From: Neostapfia colusana
Lineage: Eukaryota > Streptophyta > Magnoliopsida > Poales > Poaceae
Reading direction: 5' to 3'
Length of the DNA stretch: 64,000 bases
Assembly (NCBI GenBank): GCA_030760725.1
Contig: JASWHV010000010.1
Span: 36,833,760-36,897,759, forward strand
Positions 1 to 10,740 of the stretch are shown piece by piece (the first letter of the stretch is position 1; every line of letters starts with the position of its first letter). Both the position numbers and the translations under genes were made by a program. The notes beneath the pieces were generated by a model that did not search any database, was not told where the DNA came from, and saw nothing but the letters and a program-made list of their open reading frames with translations.

Positions 1-1921
1 CCTTCAAAGGATTCTCCAGTTAAAATTCCTACCCGTTTAAACTTCAAGGAATTAATTCTGGAAAATTAAGGGTTTTCATGAAGTGAAACTTGATTTGCTG
101 GAAAGTACTCGGAGAGCTGAATCCAGCAAAATTTTGTTCACTCAATTTGGAGCTTTCTAGCCAAAGTTATATGGATTTGAAGTTTGAACTGAAACTGAAA
201 TTCGGGAAAAAGTTTAAACTCTGGCTTGTGGGCCCCGCACACAGTGCGTCGTCTCCCTCCTCGCGCCAACTGCGCGGCGGCGGCGATCTCCGGCGACCCT
301 CGCCGGAACTGAGTTCCCGGCCACCCCCCGGCCCGAAACTTGCCGCCTGCCCCTTTACTGACCCCCTGGACTCAATAGTGGGGTCGCAGGCCGCCGGCGA
401 TGACCGGAAACCCGTGCGCACCGATGACAGCACCTGCTAGGGTTCCGGTGAGGTCGGTCCCGCTCTCCCGTGCACCAAATCGGCCGGAAATCGGTTGGAG
501 AGCATCAGTAGAGCATGGGAAACACGAACCAGGGCTGGGTGGAAGCTAGAAATGCCGGCAACTAGGCTCTCGACGGTGAGCCGAGGTGTTCAGCCATGGC
601 GGCGGGGAAAACAGCCATATCATGGCCGATTCTCGATGGTTTTCTCTAATTCCAGTTCGAGCGTGGGCACTATCGTGCGTAGAAGCTACTAGGTAACGAG
701 CTCGTCCAACCCTCGTGCATAGAGCACGAATTTCACCCGAAGGTGAGCTCGGTCCTTATGAACTGATCAAGAGTAAATTTGGAAATTCTCGGCCGAGGGT
801 TGATCAATCGCCAAACGGCTTTCGGTTACTCCATCTACATACAATCACGCACCTTTCTTGTGTAGAGAAGAGGACGTGACAACGGCTGTGCCGTGCTGTC
901 CACGGGAGCCCGATCGGCGGCGATGTTCGGCTCGCCGGAGAAATGGCTCGTACAGCTCGAGGTCGCTTGCTCACTGGACAACACGGGGTCTAGGAGGTTG
1001 CTCATGACCTCTTGGTGCCGTTTTGCTGTGGAGGAGGCTGTGCTCGCGAGTGATCGGCTTGATCAAGCGTGAGATCGAGCGGCGGCGATGGCAGTGGAAG
1101 AACAGGTCGTGCACGTCGGCAGCTCGGGGAATGGGCGACTGAAGCACGCCGGGGAGGGGATAAGTAGCCCGGCGACTGGTCCCCGGCTTGGGGCGCGCAG
1201 CAGGAGCTGGCGCCGGCTGCCCCCTCGGTGGCGCGCGCACACTGCACCCGGGAACCGATGGAGCTGCGTTTCAGTCGGTTTGTGTTGAAGTAGAGGCTGA
1301 CATGTGGGTCCCACCCCCCATTTTAACCTCTGAAATTTACTCCTAATCACTGTTGTAAACAGTGAACCCCATACTACCCTTGGCAATTCAAATTATTCAC
1401 CCATGAGCCATTTGAATTGATCAAAGTTCAAATGAGGTTTGGTTTGAATGAATTTCAGCACAAGTTCAGTTTGAAATTCAAATAAAGTTTGAATTTCTCC
1501 CCCTTAGCTCATGTCAAGATCAACTCCAAATGGAGTGAAAATTGGTGTGTGAGCTCACAAAAATGTGCTGAGTAAGAATATGCCTTCCACTTTTAAATTC
1601 ATGGTATAAGAACAGTTTGAATTTGAATATGGTTTCAAACTGCCCTCTTCCTATCTATACCCAAAATGACCTCAAAAAGGTTTTGAATTTGGGTGAAACT
1701 TGGCATGGACATCCTTAGCAAAGTGTAGGAGTTTTCATATGTCCAGCCCATCTATATCACATGTGGGAAATACCACTTTTGCAATGTGTAAGTTTGTTCT
1801 CTAATGAGCATGTTGATAATTGTTACTTGCTCTTCATTTGTGTTCATCATTCTTCCTCAACTGAGGTGTGTGGTGTGGTGATGAACACTGCAAATGGGTG
1901 TCAAAAACTGAGGCCCTCACA
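1..1921 (-). repeat. Family A 3' LTR (truncated by window start)
   Basis: Aligns base for base with 11247-13166 apart from scattered substitutions and one indel. Its inner edge is at 1921, where the element-strand sequence begins TGTGAGGGCC directly after the polypurine tract. The part shown covers U3 and the GC-rich leader. The downstream exon-like blocks seen in the complete LTR lie outside the window. Confidence 0.92.
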
Positions 1922-1939
1922 TTCCTCCCCCCTTAAAAG
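1922..1939 (-). other. Polypurine tract, family A
   Basis: On the element strand the run is CTTTTAAGGGGGGAGGAA, directly adjacent to the 3' LTR start. This is the usual primer for plus-strand DNA synthesis. The same tract precedes the plus-strand family A LTR at 37891. Confidence 0.85.
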
Positions 1940-1990
1940 AATCTCGTCCCGAGATTATAAGGTGAAAATGAGAGAGAGGACGGTGGAAAA

Positions 1991-4856
1991 TTACCGTATA
2001 TGCGACGTGAAAAAGTCGGGGTAGTTAGTGCGAAGGAATTCTTCGCTCTCCCATGTCGCTTCGTCCCTGGAGTGATTACTCCATAGAACCTTGTAGAACC
2101 ACAACGTACGGTTGCGTGTGGTTCGGGCCTTTTCATCAATAATCTGCACCGGTTCCTCCCGATAGGTGAGATCCGGTTGCAGTTCTTCAATGTCTTCCAG
2201 CTGAACGGTAGTTGATAGCTTGAGACACTTCCTCAGCTGGGAAATGTGAAAGACGTCGTGCACACTGGAAAGTGCTTCTGGTAATTTCAGCCGGTATGCC
2301 ACGATCCACATCTTTCGGTAATCTGGAATGGACCGATGAATCGGGGTGCCAACTTTCCTCTCACCCCAAATCTGTTTACGCCCTTCATTGGGGACACCCG
2401 TAGATATACGTGATCTCCAACTTCGAATTGTAATGGGCGCCTTCTCCGGTCTGCATACTGTTTCTGACGGGATTGAGCGGCTTTTAGGTTCGCTTGAATT
2501 AGTCGAACCCTTTCTTCCGTGTTGTTGACAAGGTCAATCCTGAAGGTAACCCTTTCACCAGACTCACACCAGTTCAATGGTGTGCGGCATTTTCTCCCGT
2601 ATAGCGCCTCGTAGGGCGCCATCTTGATGCTGGCTTGGTACCCATTGTTGTACGAGAACTCGGTAACGGCAAGTGATCATCCCAATTCTTGCCGTGGTCG
2701 ATAGCGCAAGCTCGTAGCATGTCTTCTAGGATTTGATTTACCCGCTCGGTTTGTCCATCCGTCTGCGGGTGGTAGGCTGAACTACGGATCAGCTTCGTCC
2801 CCAAGGCAGCGTGCAGCTGCTCCCAAAAACGGGACACAAATAAAGTGCCCCGATCCGAAATGATAGTACGGGATACGCCGTACAAGCATAGGATCCGTGG
2901 GATGTACAGTTCAGCGTACTTCTTGGCATTGTAGTTGGTGTTGACCGGGATGAAATGGGCAACTTTGGTGAGCCGATCGATGATCACCCACACCGAATCA
3001 TATTTCTGTAAGGTGGTGGGTAAACCGACGACGAAATCCATGCTCACGTCCTCCCACTTCCAGGCAGGAATGCCCAGTGGTTGCAGCAGTCCCGGTTTCC
3101 GCATGTGGTCTGCCTTCACCCTTCGACATGTATCACACTCGGACACGTATTTTGCAGTCTCTCGCTTCATCCGTGTCCACCAAAACTTGCTTCTGAGTTC
3201 TTGATACATCTTGTTGCTGCCGGGGTGAATAGAAAATTTTGATAAGTGAGCCTCATCAAATATTTTCTTCCGTAACTCCGGGTTTCCGGGTACGACGATC
3301 CGGTCCTTGAACCATAGGACGCCGTCTCGGTCCTTCCGGAAACATTTCAACTCCCCACTGTCTACACGTCTCCGCAAATGTGACATGCCCTTGTCATTCT
3401 TCTGGGCTGCCGCTATCTCTTCACGGATGGTGGGGATCAAAGCTAGGTTGTAGAGAGCTCCGTGTGGAATCACATGTAGTGGTGGTTCGCTCTCTTCCAA
3501 CGGTGTGATGGTCAGATTATTGATGTGTGACTTGCGGCTCAGTGCATCTGCCACAACGTTTGCCTTGCCCGGATGATAATGGATCTCTATCTCGTAATCC
3601 TTTATCAGTTCTAACCATCTTCGTTGCCTCATGTTCAGCTCCTTCTGAGTGAATATGTACTTGAGGCTTTTGTGGTCGGTATATAAATGTACGAGGTTAC
3701 TGAGTAGGTAGTGCCTCCACATCTTCAGTGCAAGTACCACGGCAGCGAGCTCCAAATCGTGAGTTGGATAATTCTGCTCATGGTTCCTAAGCTGCCGTGA
3801 TCCATATGCGACCACTCTTCGGTCTTGCATCAGCACACATCCGAGCCCAATGCCGGATGCATCGCAGTACACATCGAACGGTTTTGTTGTGTCTGGCTGC
3901 GCCAAAACCGGTGCTGATTTCAGGTGCTTGACTAAAGCCTTGAATGCTGCTTCACATGCTGGACTCCAAACATATTTGGTAGCCTTCTTCAGCAGCTCTG
4001 TCATTGGCTTGGCAATCTTCGAGAAGTTCGGAATGAACCTCCGATAATATCCCGCGAGTCCGAGGAAACTCCGTACCTCATGAACAGTTCGCGGGGATTT
4101 CCAATTCAGCACTTGCGTGATCTTGCTCGGGTCCACAGCGATACCCTCCGCTGAGATGATATGCCTGAGGAAAGGCACTTGCGATATCCAAAACTCGCAT
4201 TTGCTGAATTTTGCGTATAACTTGTGATCCCGCAGCCGTTGCAAGACTATACGCAGATGTTTCTTGTGATCTTCCTCTGAGTTATAATATACCAGGATGT
4301 CGTCGATGAAGACCACGACAAACTTGTCCAGCTCCGGCATGAACACCGAGTTCATTAAATACATGAAGTGAGCTGGAGCATTGGTGAGGCCGAAGGACAT
4401 GACCAGGTACTCATAAAGTCCGTACCTTGTCGAGAAAGCTGTCTTTGGAATGTCCTCCGCCCTTATCTTAATCTGATGGTACCCAGACCTTAAATCCATC
4501 TTGGAAAAGATCTTTGCTTCGACCAACTGATCAAACAACATGTCGATCCGTGGCAACGGGTACTTGTTCTTGATGGTTACGGCATTTAATGGACGGTAGT
4601 CCACGCAAAGCCGCAGCGTCTCATCCTTCTTCTTGACAAATAATGCCGAACAGCCCCATGGCGAGGAGCTCGGCCTAATAAAACCCTTCTCCAGAAGGTC
4701 CGTGAGCTGAGTCTTCAGTTCAGCCAACTCCTTGGGCGCCATCTTGTACGGCCTTCGGGATATTGGCATGGTTCATGGTGTAAGTTCAATCTTGAACTCC
4801 ACCTCTCTATCGGGTGGCATCCCCGGCAAATTGTCCGGGAATACATCAGGGAACTC
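1991..4856 (-). pseudogene. pol: Family A pol: RT, RNase H, integrase, chromodomain (broken)
   Basis: Continues the gag-protease frame. The longest open part (4769-2574) carries, counted from its first Met, RT (catalytic Asp in MDLRSGYHQ near 92, FIDD near 154-157), RNase H (YCDAS near 301, ADALSR near 408), an integrase HHCC finger (H508, H514, C545, C548) and a DD35E core (D578, D639, E675). Two in-frame TGA codons separate it from protease: 4857-4859 and 4773-4775 (Gly in relatives). A 1-nt loss near 2663 shifts the end of integrase into the frame of 2287-2622. A second 1-nt loss near 2300 shifts the chromodomain into 1991-2311. The chromodomain shows the YREEPVQI and EATWESEEF motifs. Catalytic residues survive, but the polyprotein cannot be made whole. 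Confidence 0.93.
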
Positions 4857-6545
4857 TCAGACCACTGGAATGTCTTCCAATCTGATGGTTGTGGCTTGAT
4901 AGACACTTGGAAGTTTTACTTCTGGACTGTCCAGAAATAATGAGTGAGAACCGTGCACTTCTGCGTTTAAGTGCACGACTCGAAGGACGGTGTCTAAAAC
5001 AGCGCCGTGGCGGGTTAACCACGACATCCCTAGGATGACATCGACCTTTTGTCCCTCTAAGATAATGAGAGACGTGGGGTACACTCTACCCGCTAAGCAT
5101 AATGGTGCTTTGGAGACCATTACGCTTGCTGAAATCTTCCCACCCGGTGAACAAATTAAATATGGACTATCGGTGGGTAGTATTGGCAAACTGTGTTTAG
5201 CAACGAAAGCTTGGCTAATAAAATTATGCGTGGCGCCTGAATCAAATAGTACTAAAGCGGGATGCTGGTGGAGTTGGAACATACCCGCAAGGATTGGCTC
5301 GCCCTCCGGCACGTCCTCAATGGCAAGCTGGTGGACAGTGCCGGGCCTAGGGTTTGCCCGCCGCGCATTAGTAGGGTTCCGGGGTTGATTCCTCCCCGGA
5401 AACTGTGGTGCCAATCCGCCGCCTTGCCTCTCTGGGCAACTGCTCGCGAAGTGTCCTGGACGACCACACTTGTAACATGTGGCCGCTGCTGGTGGAGTAC
5501 TTGGTGGACGAAAGCCCGGCATGCGTTGCTGAGGTGCAAACGCACGCGGCATCGCCCGTTGCTGTTGTTGTGGTTGCGGTGGTGCTGGCAGTGCCGGCCG
5601 GAATGCCGGTGAAGAGTACGGCTGACTGCGGAACGGCATCGACCGCTGTGGTGGCTGCCAGCGTGGACCTGATGCTGGGCGATTCACCATCCGAAACTTC
5701 TGAGAAGGACCGCCTCCTTCTCCGCTGCTCTGCGGCGCGCTTCGCTTTCGCTCTACCGCCGCCAGCTCCTTGCCGGAGTCCTCCTGAACAATCGCAGCAT
5801 CAATGATGTCGTTGAGGCTGCCGCGATTGAACATCGCCAGCTTGTCCTTCAGGAGCGGGTTAAGCCCCTGGTAGAAATGGTCCCGCCGCTTCTCGTCCGT
5901 ATCTGCGTGATACGACGCGTAGAGCGCGAGATCGTTGAACGCCCTGGAGTATTCCAGCGCGTTCCGGCTCCCTTGTTGCAGGTGTAGGAACTCCTGCGTC
6001 TTCCTCTTCATCAAACCGGGCGGTATATGATAGGCCCTAAAGGCCGTCCGGAACTCCGCCCAGGTCATCACTCGGTCGGTGGGTTGTGAAGCACAAAAGT
6101 TGGCCCACCACGCGCTCGCGGATCCTTGGAGCTGCTGGACCGCGAACTGAGTCTTGCGCTGCTCGCTAATTTGGAGCAGCCCGAACTTCATTTCTATGGC
6201 GCGGAGCCAGTTGTCCGCGTCAAGTGGTTCATCCGCCCTTGAGAATACAGGGGGGTGAGTCGCCAGGAAGTCGGAGTAGGAGCTCTGTTGGCGCTCCTCA
6301 CGATCTTGACGTCTCTCTAGGCGAGACGTATTGGCGATGAGAGTCTGCAGCAACTCTGTTTGCTGCTGATGCGAGCCCGCCATTGCCGCGACAATGTCGG
6401 CCAATGTAACCGTTGGTAGTGGCGGTGGCGGTGTTTGCTGTTGCTGTTGCTGCTGCTGTCCCGAGGAGTCCTCGGGAGGTGGTTGGGAGGTCTCTCCCCC
6501 TTGACTGGTACCCCCAACGTCAGGGTTGGCACGAGTACGCGTCAT
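4857..6545 (-). CDS. gag: Family A gag and aspartic protease
   Basis: Start taken at the ATG at 6545 (MTRTRANPDVGG); the frame stays open a further 10 codons upstream without a better ATG. About 562 residues. In order: low-complexity Gln/Pro stretch near residues 30-45; retrotransposon gag core with SASAWWANF and a later basic, Gln-rich LHLQQGS segment; Pro/Gln/Arg-rich linker; one CCHC zinc knuckle (CYKCGRPGHFASSCP) near 360; aspartic protease with LFDSGATHNFIS near 430 and ILGMSWL. Gag forms the virus-like particle and binds RNA; protease cuts the polyprotein. The ORF ends at an in-frame TGA at the protease-RT junction. Element D has no stop there, so in this family group one continuous gag-pol is the norm and the TGA is damage. 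Confidence 0.92.
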   Translation of the reverse strand: MTRTRANPDVGGTSQGGETSQPPPEDSSGQQQQQQQQTPPPPLPTVTLADIVAAMAGSHQQQTELLQTLIANTSRLERRQDREERQQSSYSDFLATHPPVFSRADEPLDADNWLRAIEMKFGLLQISEQRKTQFAVQQLQGSASAWWANFCASQPTDRVMTWAEFRTAFRAYHIPPGLMKRKTQEFLHLQQGSRNALEYSRAFNDLALYASYHADTDEKRRDHFYQGLNPLLKDKLAMFNRGSLNDIIDAAIVQEDSGKELAAVERKRSAPQSSGEGGGPSQKFRMVNRPASGPRWQPPQRSMPFRSQPYSSPAFRPALPAPPQPQQQQRAMPRAFAPQQRMPGFRPPSTPPAAATCYKCGRPGHFASSCPERQGGGLAPQFPGRNQPRNPTNARRANPRPGTVHQLAIEDVPEGEPILAGMFQLHQHPALVLFDSGATHNFISQAFVAKHSLPILPTDSPYLICSPGGKISASVMVSKAPLCLAGRVYPTSLIILEGQKVDVILGMSWLTRHGAVLDTVLRVVHLNAEVHGSHSLFLDSPEVKLPSVYQATTIRLEDIPVV

Positions 6546-6817
6546 TATGAAATTCAAAACAGCAGCAATTAGCACATGTCTTACTTAAAATTCCATACGC
6601 AACAGTAGGTATTGAAGTGACACATGATTAATTTGCACAATATTCACATATATTGATAAAGCATAAACTTTATACAAGATACATTATTCTCGGATCTCCG
6701 AGAAGTCGTGCTCATGTTGTCACTACCTATACATACGCTACTGTTTACACGACATGTCACCGATTACAAAAGTTGGGTTACGCTACCCTAGCTGCCCTAC
6801 TTGGCAACCGTAACCCC
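6546..6817 (-). other. ORF0-gag spacer, family A
   Basis: About 270 nt between the ORF0 stop and the gag ATG, AT-rich, with no conserved frame. Equivalent spacers of about 300 nt occur in family B (16013-16316 and 47248-47550). I see no splice site or promoter motif that I would call. Confidence 0.6.
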
Positions 6818-7762
6818 CTACTCGGAGTAGAACTCGACCTCCTGTTGGTCGTCCTCCTCCGGTACCTCTGCTGGTGGCTCGGGGTCTACCACCTCTTCTC
6901 CCATTCCAGGTTCTCCCATGGCTGGAAGATCCAAGACTACCGGTACGCCCAATACCGGGGGCACGAGGTCCTGCAATGCATGCACCTCGTCCATAGCCTG
7001 GTTGTAGTCCTCTTCCCAGCCTTGTCCTTCCTCAATAGCATCGTGCCGCTCTTGAGCAAGGTCCTCATTCTGCTGGGTTAGGGTCTGCACCAGCTCTTTC
7101 AACGCCTCGATGTCAACACGGCTCTTCTTCTTTGCCTTCTTCAGACGACGCAACTGATTGTGTTGTTCATTCAGTCGCTTGATCGTCGGAAGGAGCACAT
7201 TGCGGAGTGCGCTGTGAGCACTCTCGAATTGATCTCCACGGCTTGTGCTCTCCTTGAGCTTGGTGGCGAGATGCTCCATATGAACAGCTTGGCTGTCCAT
7301 CACAGCGTTTCCCGCCCTCATTTGGAGGCTGAGATTTGCCTCCGCGGGGTTGTACCTTGGGCAACTCGGGTCTGTTGCCTCCAGGTACCTCTCTTCCCAC
7401 ACATGCTGAGCTCGTCCCTCCACCGGAACGAGTGCGTATGGAGTTCCCTCCATAGCCTGCACATGTAGTTGGCAGAAACGTGACATAGTGTCACGGGCTG
7501 CCACTTGCCACATCCCTTCCGGTTGTCTCCCTCTCACCGTGACGGTGAATGGCACCCAACCGGGTGGCGTAGGTCCTGCGGAAACCTCGACATGGATCGT
7601 CCACGTCTTGTTCCCCTCTTCGTCTTCTTCCTTGGCGAAGTATTGCGGCATCTGGTTGTACCCGAAATATTGGAGCATTTGCCACAATGCTTCTGGGTAG
7701 CCGCTACGGTCAGAGCAGTGGGAAACTACCCACCCGTTCTCCAACCGTTTATCTGCTGCCAT
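6818..7762 (-). CDS. ORF0 of family A: coiled-coil protein of unknown function
   Basis: Complete 314-residue ORF upstream of gag in the sense direction. The N-terminal 150 residues are mixed polar and aromatic (YFGYNQMPQYF, TWTIHVEV, WVPFTVTVRG, MSRFCQLH) and look like a folded beta-containing domain. Residues about 165-265 are helical and charged, with heptad-like Leu/Glu/Lys spacing (KRLNEQHNQLRRLKKAKKK), suggesting a coiled coil. The last 45 residues are acidic and Pro-rich. No zinc finger, catalytic motif or signal peptide is visible. Family B ORF0 (259 aa) has the same three-part plan but low identity. Extra ORFs in this position are known, from memory, in rice RIRE3/RIRE8-type elements. 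The function is unknown. It is intact although pol of the same copy is broken. Confidence 0.85.
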   Translation of the reverse strand: MAADKRLENGWVVSHCSDRSGYPEALWQMLQYFGYNQMPQYFAKEEDEEGNKTWTIHVEVSAGPTPPGWVPFTVTVRGRQPEGMWQVAARDTMSRFCQLHVQAMEGTPYALVPVEGRAQHVWEERYLEATDPSCPRYNPAEANLSLQMRAGNAVMDSQAVHMEHLATKLKESTSRGDQFESAHSALRNVLLPTIKRLNEQHNQLRRLKKAKKKSRVDIEALKELVQTLTQQNEDLAQERHDAIEEGQGWEEDYNQAMDEVHALQDLVPPVLGVPVVLDLPAMGEPGMGEEVVDPEPPAEVPEEDDQQEVEFYSE

Positions 7763-9233
7763 CTGTAAAAATATATTTGAGAACTGTCAAATATTTATTT
7801 AAACAGTAAACCATTGAGTTATAACATAAGATATGTCCTTGAACTCATAACACTTGGAAACATAGTTCAAATTTTTAAACAAATTTGACTGCTGATCTGC
7901 TGTTCCCATGACAGCCTTGACCAGTTTTCATTTCAACCTGATTTAGGCCAGGTTAAAAGCAAAACCAGTCCTGGAGCTCAACATCAAAGTTGAAGCTAAC
8001 TTCAATAGCTTTCCAGCCAGTAATTGCTTGGCCTATGATCTGTCCTGGTTCAAAAGTTATGAGATGTCAAAGTTAACAGAATTTCTGGGAACAATTGGAC
8101 AGCACCTCCCTGCTTTAGGTACTGAATTGATCCAAGAATCCCAGTTAATTCTGTTCCCAATCTGACAAAACTTTCTGTTACAAAGTTGTAACCCATCTCA
8201 TAAGATTTCCATAACTACCTCATTTTCTATTTTTGGATTTTATGCAGGGAGTTATGCTTAATTTACAGAGAGTCTTTCCTCTGTCCTGTTTTCTGGACAG
8301 TTTCAACTCTACTGCATTTTTCGATTGGTTAAGTGATGAAACACCTCTGGACCTCAACAGAAGAGTTGTAAAGCTCTTCCAAAGCTTTCCAAAAATGTAT
8401 CATATGACCCGAACCTCGAAAGAACTTAATCTCTATCCTCTGATTAACTTCAGCCTTGATTCAGCTGAAAACAGAGTGCTCTGTCCTTAACATCCTATAA
8501 GTTAAAAACTTGTTAACTTTGAATATCCTGTTCAAGGGAAGGAGTTACATCAAGTTTTACTACTTTGGATCAAAACCTTCAAGTTTTTAAATGAAGTTGT
8601 TCATTTAGTTGGGTGTGACGTCGATGCGTCAACAGATTATGTCGGTACTACGTCCTCACAAAGGAAAAACCTATACCGGCTTAGCCGGCTTCGTTAGTTC
8701 AGTGGCACTAAACGTCACTCGCACACGGATGCTACACGTCTACCGTTTCGTGGTCAGGCTTCCTGCAGAAACTCAAACAATCATCAGACTCGGCTGCACA
8801 CCAAGCCTGGAATCCATACAGTTTGTACACCTGGCCGTCATCACTCGCCCGGATGTTCTCAAGCCAAACACGCCTTGAGTTACGTGTTCACGTTTCAGAC
8901 CACGTGACGGGGTCTCCCATGTTGCACCACGCACGCCAGAGACAGACGTTGCTCGAATACCCCAAACGACATTAAGAGTCGTAGAGGATATCAAAGCGGG
9001 TCGGGTTACCTGCCACCCGTGGGGCTCCACCCTTCAGCTTGTGCGCACTGGTGGACAGCGCTTACGTGCACCCCCCAAGACATGAACGTCCCGAGATGCA
9101 CGATTTTCCAACATAACAAATAGGTTAATATGCCACTTTCTATATGCTAATAACATCCTTATACGGGCTACTAACTCGTTCCTCACTGGATTTTTGAAAA
9201 GAAGACCTTTGTACTGTGTTAAACCTCAAGCGA
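7763..9233 (-). other. Family A 5' leader between primer site and ORF0
   Basis: About 1.47 kb without a supported coding region; short ORFs here are not shared with other copies. Family B leaders are only about 200 nt. Packaging or translation signals may lie here, but none can be read from sequence alone. Confidence 0.7.
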
Positions 9234-9245
9234 GCTCTGATACCA
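9234..9245 (-). other. Primer binding site (initiator Met tRNA), family A
   Basis: On the element strand TGGTATCAGAGC, complementary to the 3' end of plant initiator-Met tRNA. It lies 3 nt inside the 5' LTR edge. Confidence 0.92.
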
Positions 9246-9479
9246 CGCTGACACGACCCCATTGGTCCTGTCGAGCCAGGATCACGCTGAGGGGTGCTGC
9301 GTTGCACAGCACCGTATAACACACGTCAAAGGTGCAAAGCGGAAGCGGAAGTTTTATTACATAAACAAGTTTATGAACATGTTTACATCAAAATAAGTTC
9401 AGTCTACACTCGCGGGCGTAGACTAAGCATCAAGTGCACGTTCAGCCCTCGAACGTGTCCTTGCTAGCACACACGCACA

Positions 9480-9568
9480 CTAACTCTGCGGCGTGCACGA
9501 CTCCCACTCGACGGGGTTCCCCTCCTGGGGTTCCGTCTCCTCTACGGGATTCCCTTCCTCATAGAACC
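9480..9568 (-). other. LTR exon-like block 3, family A 5' LTR copy
   Basis: 89 nt starting after TTTTGCAG on the element strand and ending in TAG. It has the same length and the same stop as 41612-41700; two of the codon differences are silent and no indel occurs. The frame includes FYEEG and EWESCT. Confidence 0.5.
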
Positions 9569-10659
9569 CTGCAAAAGCTTCAAACACAAGCAGTGAGCAC
9601 GAAGGCTCAGCAAGTCTGACCCGTCTCACCTAAACATGGAACTTCTACATGAGGGTAATGGGTTGCATGAGGTAAAAATCATTTGCAAGGACTCGCCTAA
9701 TCAGTAGAACCTTACTTTCAAGTTTTAGCAGCAGGTTGTGGAGAACCTTACGCTAAGGCACATGAGAGAGCCGCAATCAAACAAGAAACGCATTTCTCTC
9801 ATGTACTTTGCCCAAAGTTGAAAAGAACTTTAATTAGCTCTAAGCTACAGCATATCATTAACAATCAATGTCCAGCTTTCAATCAGCAACATTTTACCAT
9901 GTAACTAGCCTGTTCTTTCTACGTCACGGTACAGTGAACAAGTGGTACTCACTGACCACGAGGGACGGCGATTATAATCGATTTACACCTGCAGGGTTAC
10001 CCGAACAACCCGTCATGTACGCCCGTACTCGATGTTGCCTACAACAACCATCACGGACGCCGTAGGCGACTACCTTTCACCCGTTAGCCAAATATTGAAC
10101 CGGTCCCATCATCCCGAGCAAGAGGTCTCTGCACGCGCATCTCCGTGCCGCCAGCCGATTTACACCTCGAGCTCTCAACCTACCCTCTGAACGACGGGCA
10201 ATGCCTCAATACCCAGCTACCCGAGTTACATCAGTTTCCCGGTTCCCATATAGCCGGTAGGTCTTCGGTACTGTTCTAGCTTGTTCAACAGGCCCGCACA
10301 CGGCTCGGTCCTCAATTGACACAAGCGGAGCTACAGCACACAGGCCCCAAAGTCCTGCTGCCCTTAGTCTCCGCTCGGTCTCATTTTCTTGCCATGTGTA
10401 TCATGTGCTATCTCTACCCGAGCAATGTGCCTCTAGCCTATTCTCGCGAGTAGTTCCAACTACTCGACTTGTACCGAATCCTACTCTATCCTAGCAGTGC
10501 AGTAGCTAACGGAGTTTTCAATCCTAAACCCCAACCCATGGTTTTCTTGGCTATGCAGTGGGGTTTCCAAACAAGACTCTAATGCACAGAATAAAGGAAA
10601 CAAGTATGTGCTCAAAACAATAAAAAATTGTAAAATGGTTAATGCAAACCGGAGCTTGC

Positions 10660-10740
10660 CTTGCTGCTCTTGGTCGTAGGCTAGCTGTTCCTCCGGAGTA
10701 ACGAAGTCTAGGACTTCGGGTTCCTCCTCGACCTTAGCGA
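10660..10740 (-). other. LTR exon-like block 2, family A 5' LTR copy
   Basis: 81 nt between a TAG acceptor and an AAG|GCAAGC donor on the element strand. It differs from the plus-strand copy at 40441-40521 by one base (AAG here, ATG there), while flanking bases differ more and include indels. The open frame is acidic (EEEPEVLDF, YDQEQQ) and enters and leaves in phase 1. Confidence 0.5.

Noticed and set aside
6818..7762. A captured host gene
   Set aside because: It lies in the ORF0 position between primer site and gag, and family B has an ORF of the same layout there, so it belongs to the element.
9234..9245. tRNA gene at primer binding sites
   Set aside because: Only 12 nt complementary to the tRNA 3' end are present; no cloverleaf or promoter boxes surround any of the sites.
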